A stretch of DNA of 34,055 nt from Candidatus Thalassarchaeum sp. (GTDB taxonomy: Archaea > Thermoplasmatota > Poseidoniia > Poseidoniales > Thalassarchaeaceae): positions 1-34,055 of the forward strand of contig JAKUOE010000005.1 of assembly GCA_022449845.1 (NCBI GenBank), in the 5' to 3' direction. Of the stretch, positions 8,884-19,800 are shown piece by piece (within the stretch, counting starts at the first letter, position 1; every line of letters starts with the position of its first letter). The notes beneath the pieces are model-generated. The model worked only from the letters and a program-made list of their open reading frames with translations. It did no database searches and was not told where the DNA came from. A program made the translations under genes and the position numbers.

Positions 8884-9994
8884 ACCCGCGCAGACCATGG
8901 CTAGTCCGCGTGTATGTGTCATCATACCGACTTTGCGCAATGCCAAAGAGTTGGAAATGGCTCTCGATGGCCTGACCAATCAAACTTGGGAGGGAGCTCT
9001 AGAGATAGCCATCGTCGGCCCGACTGGGGATCCCGGTGAGGCTGTGGCTAGCGCCAAAGGCGCGACATGGATTGATGATGCAGGAAGTCGAACGAGAGCC
9101 GATGCCTGTAACGTTGCACTCGGAATCGTCGATTGCGATATTGTTCTGTTCACTGATGATGATGTTTGGGTCCCGGAAGATTGGGTGGCGAATCTAGTCC
9201 CATGGTTTGAGCGGGAGGATGTTGCGGGGGTCGGAGGGCCGAATTTCGCACCCTCTGATGAACGGTCGACTTTCTGGCAGCGAGTCATCGATGTGACATT
9301 CTGTTCAAAGTGGGTCACAGCCGGAACAAACTATGGAAATCGTGGTACTGAGAGGTTGACCAAGGCAGAACAATTGCCCGGTGTCAACGCTGCGTATCGA
9401 AAATCTGTACTCGACGAAGTTGGAGGATTCGACAAAGGTGCGATTGGATGTGAGGACGCGATGATGGATTATCGAATCGAGAAAGCAGGGTATCGACTGT
9501 GGCAAGATCGCGACGCAATCATGTGGCATCGACGAAGAGACCCCGGGCGTGTTCGAAAGCAGATTCGCAACTACGGCCTTGTTCGTATTCTGGCCAGCGA
9601 TTTGCATCCAGGTATGAAATCATGGAGTCACACAGCCGTGGGGATGTTCCCGATCTTGATGATAGCTGCATTGGCCTCTTTCTTGTGCGGTGCATTCAAC
9701 GGTGGTTTGGCATGGCCAAATGTATGGGACATCTCACTTGAAACGGTCCCCATGGGCACATCTAGAACGATGGTTCATCTTCCAGTGAGTCTCGCAGGTT
9801 TGTATGTGATTCTGTGTTGGTTGGGAGCCGGGTTCGGCACGTCGCCCTCTCGAAGTATGTCGACGATTCTAATGGCCCCACTGATGACATTCCTGATGCA
9901 TTGGTCGTATGGTATGGGGGGCCTGACCGCTGGGTGGAGACTCTACATCACCAAGAACGCGGGGCTGCAAATTGACGACAAGGACCGGACCTAG
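8876..9994 (+). CDS. Glycosyltransferase family 2 with C-terminal TM segments
   Basis: RVCVIIPTLRNAKELEMALDGLTNQTW, FTDDDVWVPEDW, GVNAAYRKSVLDEVGGFD; C-terminal hydrophobic helices. Start at 8876 or 8897. Its TAG stop shares CTAG with the convergent gene. Confidence 0.9.
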   Translation: MREPAQTMASPRVCVIIPTLRNAKELEMALDGLTNQTWEGALEIAIVGPTGDPGEAVASAKGATWIDDAGSRTRADACNVALGIVDCDIVLFTDDDVWVPEDWVANLVPWFEREDVAGVGGPNFAPSDERSTFWQRVIDVTFCSKWVTAGTNYGNRGTERLTKAEQLPGVNAAYRKSVLDEVGGFDKGAIGCEDAMMDYRIEKAGYRLWQDRDAIMWHRRRDPGRVRKQIRNYGLVRILASDLHPGMKSWSHTAVGMFPILMIAALASFLCGAFNGGLAWPNVWDISLETVPMGTSRTMVHLPVSLAGLYVILCWLGAGFGTSPSRSMSTILMAPLMTFLMHWSYGMGGLTAGWRLYITKNAGLQIDDKDRT

Positions 9995-10791
9995 AGTCTG
10001 CGCATCTGTTCGTCTTGAATTGAATAGGATGGGGAATTTGGTCGCCAAATCAATGCGGTCATGAGAGAAAAGAAAATTCCACCCACCGCAATGTTCAGCC
10101 AACTCTCCGAAAGGTATCGAGAACTGGCGTTGAAGTATGCCCAAGTGAAACTTGGAATGATGCCAATGAGCATTGCAATCATCGATTCGCGAATGATGAG
10201 TTCATTTCGTGGGGGCGCGACTGGCATGAGTAATTCACCCTCTGGAAGAGGAGAGCGGACCAATCGGAAACCCATCTGTGGTCGAGAGACGCCCCGTGGT
10301 GTTGCGCCGCGTATCGTACCTGTATTGCGCCAGATTCGAGTCACATGGGGTGTATGATCTGAAATTCCACCCCCTCGCATTGGAGCAAGCCAGGGTCGTC
10401 CGTCACACGGCGCACCCCAGTAACCACTTCGAGGTGGGCGGTCGCTCAACACCTCAATCTGAATGTCACCTGGTGCTATGGCACCCTGTGCTGATGCGAG
10501 GGCCCATTCAGCCTCCGAAGGAGGACGAGGATTCCCTTCAACTCCAAGAAGTCCAGCCTCAATCATCAGAGGTGTTAACCGATTCAGAGGATTCTCTGAT
10601 GTGTCGCCCGCTGCTGGCTGTCCCGTCAAGGCAGTCCATTGAGCGAACGTGATGGGAGATGCACTAATCTCGAATTCCTGTTCGATACGAATCTCGTGTC
10701 GGGGACCGTTGGCCGCATGCATAAGAGCGCCACGATTGTCCCCCAGCCATGCTTTGCCGGGATTGATGAGAATCCAATCAATCTCTGTCAC
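9991..10791 (-). CDS. FGE/SUMF1-fold protein with two C-terminal TM helices
   Basis: EQEFEISASPITFAQWTALTG, PRPPSEAEWALASAQG and GFRLVRSP are FGE-sulfatase-like motifs. A GTG start (10791..10789) fits right after the ABC gene stop; the ATG at 10863 would overlap it. Confidence 0.72.
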   Translation of the reverse strand: MTEIDWILINPGKAWLGDNRGALMHAANGPRHEIRIEQEFEISASPITFAQWTALTGQPAAGDTSENPLNRLTPLMIEAGLLGVEGNPRPPSEAEWALASAQGAIAPGDIQIEVLSDRPPRSGYWGAPCDGRPWLAPMRGGGISDHTPHVTRIWRNTGTIRGATPRGVSRPQMGFRLVRSPLPEGELLMPVAPPRNELIIRESMIAMLIGIIPSFTWAYFNASSRYLSESWLNIAVGGIFFSLMTALIWRPNSPSYSIQDEQMRRL

Positions 10792-10795
10792 GGAG

Positions 10796-12694
10796 CTACT
10801 CCTCCTCAAGTGCTCCAGTTTGAATTGCCCATTGGCTGGAATAGACACCATTGTTGGCCACAAGGGTATCGTGTGTACCTCGTTCTACAACGGCGCCATC
10901 GACCATGGAGAGAATCTCGTCAGCATTCCGAATGGTGGACAAACGATGTGCGACAGCAATGGTGGTGCGGGATTCGCCTGTGCCTAGGAGATTGGATTGG
11001 ATCCGGCGCTCTGTCTCAGCATCCAATGCACTGGATGCCTCATCTAAAATCAACAAACTTGGCTTCATCAACATCGCACGAGCCAAGGAGATTCTGGCTC
11101 GCTGACCACCAGAGAGCATGACGCCTCGATCACCAACGAGGGTATCGATTCCTTGTTCCATATCGACAACGAATTCATCTGCACCGGCCAGATGGAGAGC
11201 CATCTCAATCTCATCCTCCGATGCTTCACGAGAATAGACGACATTGTCCCGGATACTGCCATAGAAGAGGAACGGGTCTTGACTGACGAAGCCCATCTGA
11301 TTACGAACGCTGTCCAAAGTAATGTCCTGTATGTTGCGGCCATTGACAAGAACTTCTCCAGAATCTGGCTCGTAATAGCGTAGAATCAATTTGAGAATTG
11401 TCGATTTACCTGCGCCAGTGTGACCCATCACACCGAGGAAACCACCGTGTCCAACCTTGAATGAGATGTCATTCAGTACAGGTGTATCTGTCCCTGGATA
11501 TGTGAACTGGACATGGGAAAACTCGATGCTTTCAATCGGTCCATCCAAAGCGGTTGCACCTTCTTTATCGACAATGCTCGGCTCCAAATCAACCATGGAG
11601 AAGACCCGGCGAGCAGCCGCCTCACCTCGTTGCAATTGATTGACCAGCATTCCAAAGATGAACAATGGCATCGACAGGCGTGTCATAATCAGTAGGAAGG
11701 TCACGAAGGCACCCGTCGAGATGTCACCGTCCTTCATCAGCCAACCACCGACTGAGACAAGCAGGCCATAGCAGATTCCAGCAACTGAATACAGACCGGG
11801 GATGAAGCGATTGCGATCCCGACTCGCGCCGATAGCCTGATCTCGGTAGCCCTCACTCTCATTCGAGACTCGGGTGGTCTCCCATTCCTGTGCATTGTAA
11901 GCCTGAACCACAGCAATGCCAGAGATGACATTCTCGAGAACAGCATTGATGCCACCTGTCGACTCTCGTTGTTTGCGATACTTGCGCTGCACACGGGTCG
12001 AAAAAAGATACACCATTGGGAAGATGACGACGAGCGGACCGAAGAGAACGGCTGTCAGTTTCCATGACATCATCATGAGAATGGCGAAGGCAGTGATGAA
12101 CGTGGTGAAAATTCGAATGATGGATGTGGAGGAGTCCGAGATGACATCTTCCAATTGATTGACATCTGAAGACAACACAGACATGAGAACGCCCGTTTGC
12201 CTCAAGTCGTAGTATGAAGCTTCCATGCGAATGAGATTGCGAGTCGCATCCATTCTTAGATCGTGCTGGACCTTGTAACCCAGTGTTTGCCAACAATACT
12301 CAGACAGACCTTGGAATATGGCGAGGCCGGCGAATCCAAGGAAAATCAGAACGCCATAAGAGAACGATTGATTATCGCTAATATGACCCAATAAGTGCTC
12401 ATCAAGGAAGGTTCGGAATTCACCTAGACGACCCTCGGAGGCGAGGCCGCTGTAGTAATCGACCGCGAAACCAATGAAGATGAATGGAACCAAATCGAAG
12501 ACTCGGGCGAGCATATTGGTTGCAATTCCGACCCCGGCACGACGGCGATAGGGGCGAACGTAAGGTAGAATTCGCCAAATCCTTCGACCTAGAATCTGAG
12601 TGTCATCCTCATCCCCTAGATTCGGCGAATTCCCAATCGAGACGCCATGGTGGCTTTGGGTCATCAGGGTGGGCTCATGTCGATGGTTTTTCAA
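10796..12694 (-). CDS. ABC transporter, fused permease and ATPase (MsbA/exporter type)
   Basis: Walker A GHTGAGKST, signature LSGGQRARISLARAML, Walker B LLILDEASSALD, multi-TM N-terminal half. Confidence 0.95.
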   Translation of the reverse strand: MKNHRHEPTLMTQSHHGVSIGNSPNLGDEDDTQILGRRIWRILPYVRPYRRRAGVGIATNMLARVFDLVPFIFIGFAVDYYSGLASEGRLGEFRTFLDEHLLGHISDNQSFSYGVLIFLGFAGLAIFQGLSEYCWQTLGYKVQHDLRMDATRNLIRMEASYYDLRQTGVLMSVLSSDVNQLEDVISDSSTSIIRIFTTFITAFAILMMMSWKLTAVLFGPLVVIFPMVYLFSTRVQRKYRKQRESTGGINAVLENVISGIAVVQAYNAQEWETTRVSNESEGYRDQAIGASRDRNRFIPGLYSVAGICYGLLVSVGGWLMKDGDISTGAFVTFLLIMTRLSMPLFIFGMLVNQLQRGEAAARRVFSMVDLEPSIVDKEGATALDGPIESIEFSHVQFTYPGTDTPVLNDISFKVGHGGFLGVMGHTGAGKSTILKLILRYYEPDSGEVLVNGRNIQDITLDSVRNQMGFVSQDPFLFYGSIRDNVVYSREASEDEIEMALHLAGADEFVVDMEQGIDTLVGDRGVMLSGGQRARISLARAMLMKPSLLILDEASSALDAETERRIQSNLLGTGESRTTIAVAHRLSTIRNADEILSMVDGAVVERGTHDTLVANNGVYSSQWAIQTGALEEE

Positions 12695-12717
12695 TTCGCC
12701 CCTGTCATTTTCAGAAG

Positions 12718-12789
12718 TGCGGACGACGGGATTTGAACCCGTGACATGAGGTTGGAAACCTCAGGTGATAACCCCTTCACTACATCCGC
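12718..12789 (-). tRNA. tRNA-Gly(TCC)
   Basis: Minus strand GCGGATG TA GTGA..TCAC C TGAGG-TTTCCAA-CCTCA TGTC ACGGG-TTCAAAT-CCCGT CGTCCGC A: complete cloverleaf, anticodon TCC, no intron, no encoded CCA. Confidence 0.93.
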
Positions 12790-12806
12790 GATAAATTGAC
12801 GGGGCG

Positions 12807-13061
12807 ATGCCTCGGTCTTATCCAATTCGGTCTGGCCGCTCCCGCAAATTCAAGGTGTATAGGCTCTGGGCGCACCACATGCACTGGCGGCGCAAACTCG
12901 GAATCGGCATGTGTTTCATTTTCATGCCTGCCGTCGCTCCCCTCTGGGCTCTCGCCTTCGATGTTGAGGTAGAAACAATGATTCGAGTGTTGACGGTGCT
13001 GTTTGTTCCCAGTTTGATTATCGCACTGGGCGGGAAATCATCTCAACCAGATGACGAATGA
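12807..13061 (+). CDS. Small membrane protein, two TM segments, basic N-terminus
   Basis: 84-aa ORF with LGIGMCFIFMPAVAPLWALAF and VLTVLFVPSLIIALGG; sits alone between tRNA and PPTase. Confidence 0.5.
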   Translation: MPRSYPIRSGRSRKFKVYRLWAHHMHWRRKLGIGMCFIFMPAVAPLWALAFDVEVETMIRVLTVLFVPSLIIALGGKSSQPDDE

Positions 13062-13069
13062 AAATCCAG

Positions 13070-13831
13070 TCATACGATTTCAATCAAACGAGAAAAACCG
13101 AAGGCGAAGGCGCGGCCATCCAACAATTCTCTCCAATAATGTGCTTCAAGGCGATAGCCATGACCATCATGTGACAGCACGATTTCATCACGATTCAAAA
13201 CAGAAAAAGACTGAGGGGCAATGTGCATTCCCAATCCAGATGCCTTCTGAACGGCCTCTTTGACCACCCATGTGCGGGTCGCTTCCTGAATCCCCACTCT
13301 TTGATCGATGTCCCACAATTGTTCAAGATACTGCAATTCTTCTCCAGATGTCATCATCGTCAAGAGATTTCGTGGACGAGGTGCATCCAAGGGTTCGGCA
13401 TCCAAACCAATCATTGAACCATTCAGAGATACTGCGGCAATCGAAATACCGTTGGAATGACCCAAAGTAATCTCGGACAACTTCGGACTCAGTGGACCAC
13501 CAGCACGCTCTCTGGCCTCCTGGTCTCTCCACATCAAAATGGGTTTTCGATGCTCATCCCGCACCACCCGTAGATCGAAAGGGTCGAAGCCGAGGTCCCG
13601 AAGAAGAGTGGCCAATGCATAACGAGCAGAGGCGTGTTCCATGGCTCGCTTAGCTGTGGCAAAAGTCGATGCTTCAAATGGGTCCACGAGCGGTAAATCT
13701 GACAATGTTGGTGCAGAATCCTCAGGATTGGGGTGGCCAACAGGCATCCAAACTGCGATGACGGTGTCGCCGCCACACGATTCAGGAAGGGGGAGAGGAG
13801 AAACAAGGCCTGATGGTCGCCATTTCACCAT
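13070..13831 (-). CDS. 4'-phosphopantetheinyl transferase (Sfp type)
   Basis: IGLDAEPLDAPRP and RTWVVKEAVQKASGLGM correspond to the (V/I)G(V/I)D and W.xKEAxxKA motifs of Sfp-type PPTases. Confidence 0.87.
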   Translation of the reverse strand: MVKWRPSGLVSPLPLPESCGGDTVIAVWMPVGHPNPEDSAPTLSDLPLVDPFEASTFATAKRAMEHASARYALATLLRDLGFDPFDLRVVRDEHRKPILMWRDQEARERAGGPLSPKLSEITLGHSNGISIAAVSLNGSMIGLDAEPLDAPRPRNLLTMMTSGEELQYLEQLWDIDQRVGIQEATRTWVVKEAVQKASGLGMHIAPQSFSVLNRDEIVLSHDGHGYRLEAHYWRELLDGRAFAFGFSRLIEIV

Positions 13832-13868
13832 AATAATTCACCAATTGGAAAATCAATTTTTCAATTGA

Positions 13869-16800
13869 TTATTTCTCCTTTCTATTGAGGTTGAATCTCA
13901 ATTCCTCAGGGACCGGAGCCATACCTTTGAGACGGAGGCCTCGAAGTGACACCAGAGGTTTCTGATTTCGATCGAACACCATCGCATCATGAATCGTGAT
14001 TCCGTCGCTCTCCTGTCCACGACGGTAGCTTCGAACTCGCAAATCATCACGTAGAGAGGGAATCTTCAGAATCTCGCATTCCTCAATTCCAATTGGTAGG
14101 CTCGACAGATTGTCCACTTCCATTGCAACCAAACCTGCATTCTGGAAGCAAGCCTCAATGAGAAGTGGTAATGATTCCAGAAGCACAGGTTCTTCCTCAA
14201 ATAATTGTGAATTCGGGAGTTGACTGCGGAGCAGGGCAATTCCATCAGCACCCAAATTATCTCCGTCCGATACACCCTTGATGAGTGCACCATGGACCTG
14301 GAAGCGCGGTCCATGGAAGAAGCGGTCGTAAACGAAACTCGGTTGGAATGAGGCCTTGCCCTTTCCAGGTAGATCCGTGAAAGCCATCGGTGAATCTCTC
14401 TGAGCACCCTCCTTGAGTAAACGAACCATGGCCTGATGATGGACGAGAGGTTCCCCGAATATCTCTCCTTTCGAATTCACAAGATCACTTTCAAGATGGC
14501 ACTGGATGAACAGGGAATTGTGATCTTGTCCACTGAATTGAGCCCGGACACGAACACGGGCTTCCTCTTTCATCAATTTGATTGGAAGACCAAATTGAAC
14601 ATCGGAGAATCCCTCCAAATTGCACATCGGATAAAGCAACAGAGAACTCTGAGCAAACATTTCCATTGCCATCACACCAGGGTGGTAGGGGGTGCCTTCA
14701 ATCGAATGATCAATGAGGAAAGGGAATCTTTCAGAAGAGAGTGTGCACTCTGTGATAATCTCGGAATACGGTTCGTGTGTGATGATTCGATCGACGAAGG
14801 GGAAGCGCTCGGGTTCAGCGAGGGCTCCAGCGGTATCGGTCGGAAATTTCTGAGGCGGAGCGCGCTTGCAATTCTCATCATCTAGGATGCCTAAGGCACC
14901 TGCAACAACCACGCGACGTTTCCCTCCAGAAAGCATCTCTTGTACGAACAAATCGACTCCTGTTTCAACCGGAATCATCTCAATCCCGGCTTGCTCAAAC
15001 ACAGATTCGACCGAACCTCGAGTTGCCATGCCTACATCACTCCAACCCGACCACGCAATTGCAACCGCACGAGGGGCATCTTCGTGATGTGCAATGCGGC
15101 ACATTTCAGCATCGAGAATGTTGTTAGCAGCTGCATAATCGACTTGGCCGCCGTTTCCGAATCTGCCCGCGATTGAGGTGAAGGCACAGAGAACGCGTAA
15201 CTGGTCGATTTCATCGCCTAAAGCGTCCACTAAAGCCCTCCAACCATCAATTTTCACAGATATTACCGATGAGAATGTCTGCCATGATTTGTCTCCAACG
15301 AGTTTGGAATCTTCAAGGCCTGCACCGTGTACAAGTCCAGTGATTGTGCCGCATTCCTTCCCCACCGCTGTGATTACCTTGGAGACGGAGCGAGAATTCG
15401 TGACATCGCAGGCATCGTACAAAGCACGGTTGCCCGTCGCATGAATGTCCCGCATCGTTCGATGAATCTCCAGACTGCGCAGTTGTTTGTTCCACTCACG
15501 ATCCCATTCGACCATGGTGACTTTCCCCGAATCACTCTGAGAAATCATGTCCTCACGAAGTTCCATCTTACGTGCTTGCAAAGTGGATTCATCGTCTTCT
15601 AGCCATTCCTCGATAGAAGAATCAAGACGGGTGCGACCAAGAAGAATGAAGGTTGCACCGACGTTTTGACTCGCCTCTGCAACGCCAACGATACACCGTG
15701 CTGTGACACCTGAACCCCCTCCAGATATGACCCATACATCATCATTCTGAAGGGATTGAATTTCGTCGGTAAGATCTTCCTCATACAAACATAGAGTCCA
15801 GCGATTTCCGTCTCGTGACAAACCTACTTCTAGAGGTGAATTTCGGCCAAACGCCTCAGCCCATATCTGATGAGCGAGGGCGGTGGGGTCCGACAGGAGT
15901 TCGGGATCCACGTCGATGGCGCGGCAACGCAAATGTGGCTGTTCCTTGGCATATGACTTGACGATACCATGGGAACCGGCCGCGAGGGCGTTGAAACGGC
16001 TACCAGCATTGCCATGGCGACCATCCATTGCGCTGACAGACATGATTGTGCCGTCGGCAATTGAACTGAAGTGGGAATCCAGGGATTTCAGTAATCCAAA
16101 CAAACCATGTGTCGTCGATGTGAGGTGAGCCTGCTGTGTCTCACTTTCCCAACCCACACCTGCAAGACGGAGAGGGGCGAGGTGGAGAAGTGCGGCAACA
16201 TCACCAATTCTTGCGAGATGAGAACTGACTTCAGCCAATTGATCATGATTGCCGGGGTCGACACGAATGATGTCGACGGGACCGTCCTTCTCAATCTTGA
16301 TTTTGGAGACAATACTGGGGTCTAGCATGATTCGGACGGTGTCGATACCAGCAGCTTCCAGAATATGACACAATGTGTCTGCAACACCCCACGGGTCGTC
16401 GGTTACTGCGATAACCCTGCCATCGATATCAAGTGGAGTATTGGCTTCAGGAGGAATCGCCTCCGCCTCAACCTGCCACCGTCGGACGCCAAGAGATTCT
16501 GGTTGGATGGAAGGAGTTGGTGGATCAGGTTCAGAGATGATTGGTGGGGCTTCTATGGATTCAGGAGGGTCAGAATGTGATTCATCCTGACCCAAATATG
16601 CAATCATATGATTGAGAGTCGGGTGCTCACTCAAAACGAAAGATTCGTCCACCGGTAATCCGTAGAAATCACGGAGTTCAGCCATAATTTCGGCCTGCTT
16701 CACTGTGTCAATTCCGAGTTCACCCTCAAGATCCTGATCCAATTCGATGAAATCTTCAGGGTATCCAGTGTGTTTGACCACAACCTCGACCACTTTCGCA

Positions 16801-19800
16801 GCAACATCACCAGAGATTGGAGCCGTTGACAGTTGAACAACTTCCTCTTCCACAATGGGTTCAGGCTCGGGAAGAGGGATATCTTCTTGTTTTGAAGGAG
16901 AGGATTTAGGGGGAGAGAATGTGGACCAAGTAGTTCCCTGAACACCACCAATTATTTTCTCATCCGGATTGATATAAGCGACAAGTTGTCGGTTGAGAAT
17001 ACGCAGATCCACATCTCCATCACTCGCTTTACTCGCCCAGATGGCTACGTGTTCCCGATCCACGCGATCGAGGTTCGTAGCCATGCGCTTGACCATCGTG
17101 AACGCCATTTGCGAGCCAAATCCAGCGGCATGTCGAACGACGTACTCAACATCCACAGGACCTCCAGTTGACAGGCGGAGATGGCCCAATTCCGGATCGG
17201 GTTCCTTGAAATTCGCGATGGGGGGGAATTCACCCTGACACAGACCGCGAATCGAGACCGCATCTTCGATTCCAGTTCCCATCGGGTGACCTGTGAATCC
17301 CTTCGTGTTCGTGATGATAATCTCCGATGCGCTGTCACCAAAGGTTCTGCGAAGAGCCTGAATCTCCGCTGATGCCGAGCCCCCACGTGGTGGAGTGGCT
17401 GGTTCATGGGACATGAAGGAGGTTCGGGCGGCGATTGTATGACGATTCAGGCCCCAATTCTCTTCCATTTTCGCGATGAAGGTCTCCAACGAATCCGAGA
17501 CATGGTCAACATCTAGGCGGGTTGGGTGGAAGGCTGAATTGGCAAGATGTGTGCCGAGAAGTTCAGCATAGGGTGTAACCCCACGCTCCATTGCTAAACT
17601 GTGACGTTCGAGGACGAATGCGGCCGCACCCATCCCGAGGAGCATGCCATTTCGACGGGCATCGAAGGGGACACTGACTTCATCGACAACATTGCCCATT
17701 GCATGAGCGCCTGCGGCAGCGAAGCCAGCACCAATCCACGTCATCAATTCATCACTGGTTGAATCATCGGCACTGACGATGATGACTCGGTCGCAACGAC
17801 CTGTAGCCAACCAATCTTCTGCGATGGCGATTGCAGAGGGTGTCGAGGCGCAGGCATTGTTGACGGAAGCATTGGGTCCCCGTGCCCCAATCCATTGAGC
17901 AAATTGCGAATGACCCATGGTGAGAATCTGCAGTAGGAAGCGCCGGTCGAAATTGCCATCCTCATCCGCTCCATTGTTCTGCGCGTGCCGCATCGCTTGA
18001 TCGATTCCAGGGAAGCATGAGGCGAAGAGGACACCGGTACGGTCCCTCTCTGAGTCGGGCAAATGCCAATGTTGAATCAAACGCTTACCGGCTTTGTTAA
18101 TCTGTTCAACAGCCAGCAATGGTAAGCCTGCGTCCTTGAGTGCTTCAAGCCCAGCAGCCAGAGCGAGAGAGGTTGTGATATCCATCGCTTCGACAATCTT
18201 CGGATCCAAGCCATACTGTTCGGCCAAATCGAAGTGGCCCCGCCGCCCTGCTAGTTGAGGAATCAAGGTGAAATCATCACAAGGAACGAATTCGGCAGAA
18301 CCATCGGGGTGTTTGATAATTCGAACTAGATTTCGATCGAGGAGGCGTTGTTTGACGTCATCAGAAAGTTCGGAAATGAAATTCTCTCCACGGATTATCC
18401 GATCCAATGCATCGGGTGAGAATACCTCCTCCATTCCAGGCAATCCAAGGCTGAGTCCACTGAATACATAGGGGTCTCTGCGCCGAGCAGAAAGCGGATC
18501 TTCCGAGGTATGTATTCGCCGGTCGCTGAGGGTCTGAACTGAGATAGAATGGCCTTGTGGAACCTCAGCCAACCATTCGACGAGGCCTGGCAGTGTTGTT
18601 GCATTTGTACTGCCTTTGACTTGGTATTTGGACTGAATTTTCTGATGAATCTCTGATATCTGTACATCATTCAATCCGATTGTAAGCAAATCTGTCGAGC
18701 CGTGAATCATTCGTACAGGGAAGCCACTAACATCAGATACGATTCTTGCAATCGCAGACTCCTTGGACATCCGGTTGGCTTCATCCTGCTCCTCTTCAGT
18801 CATCACTGAAACCGGTGGAGGTGAGGAAGTGGGTGGTGCCGCTGGAATGACATGAGTCGGGGTAGATGTTCGGACACCGGCTCGGAAAGCCTCAGTGAGA
18901 ATGTCACTATTTGCATCCGGAATCTGCGGTATGCGGCCGGATAGCGCATGCAGTGCGAGAGCAGCATGGAAGGAGGCAATGCCGCCAACCTTGGGATGAT
19001 TGGTATTGGCGATAATCTTCGGTCGATCTTCAAATATCTGTTCGGCAAAGAGAGCTAGGGCTCGCTTGGGGCCAACTTCGATGAACATGCGAGCCCCGCC
19101 CTCGTACATCGTCTCCATCTGCTGTGTCCATTCGACGGCGGAAGCCATCTGTGGAGCGAGTTTGGCCAATATTGCTTGCTTGGCACTGCTGCCTGCTGGA
19201 GCGACATTCGGGTACCAACCGCCATCGAAATTCGAGGTGATTGGAATATTCGGCAATCGAATATCCAAACCCTCAAGGAAAGCGCGCAATGGTTCGTTCG
19301 CTGGGGCTACGATTCTGGAATGGAATGCATGACTGGTTTGTAGTTGTACACAGGAGACTCCGGCGTCATCGAAAGCCTTCATCACCCGCTTCATCGGTTC
19401 GGTCTCTCCGGCAATGACGGTCATTTTCGGACTGTTCTTGTTGGCGGCAATGACGTAACCATCTTCTGCTTCCAACACGGCTTCAATCTGTTCATAGGGA
19501 GCGGAGACTGAAGCCATGATTCCAGTGTCCTGGACCTCGACGTTGCCCATCTCAGTACCTCGTGCTGCGACGGCACGAAGAGCCGAGTCGAAATCGAGAA
19601 TGTCTGCAACCATCAGGGCCGCATACTCCCCCAGTGAATGGCCAGCAACCATGTCGGGTTCAAGTCCGTGCGCCTTGAGGAGACGATGGATGCCGAGGTC
19701 GGCCGTGAGCATCGCGGGTTGTGTGTACTCTGTTTGTTTGAGTTTGAATTCTGCATCTTTCTTCTCATCCTCAGTCAGATTCTCTCGAAGCACGAAGGAG

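Noticed and set aside
11859-12296. 145-aa minus-strand His/Arg/Cys-rich ORF inside the ABC transporter
   Set aside because: Alternative frame of a strongly supported ABC exporter gene.
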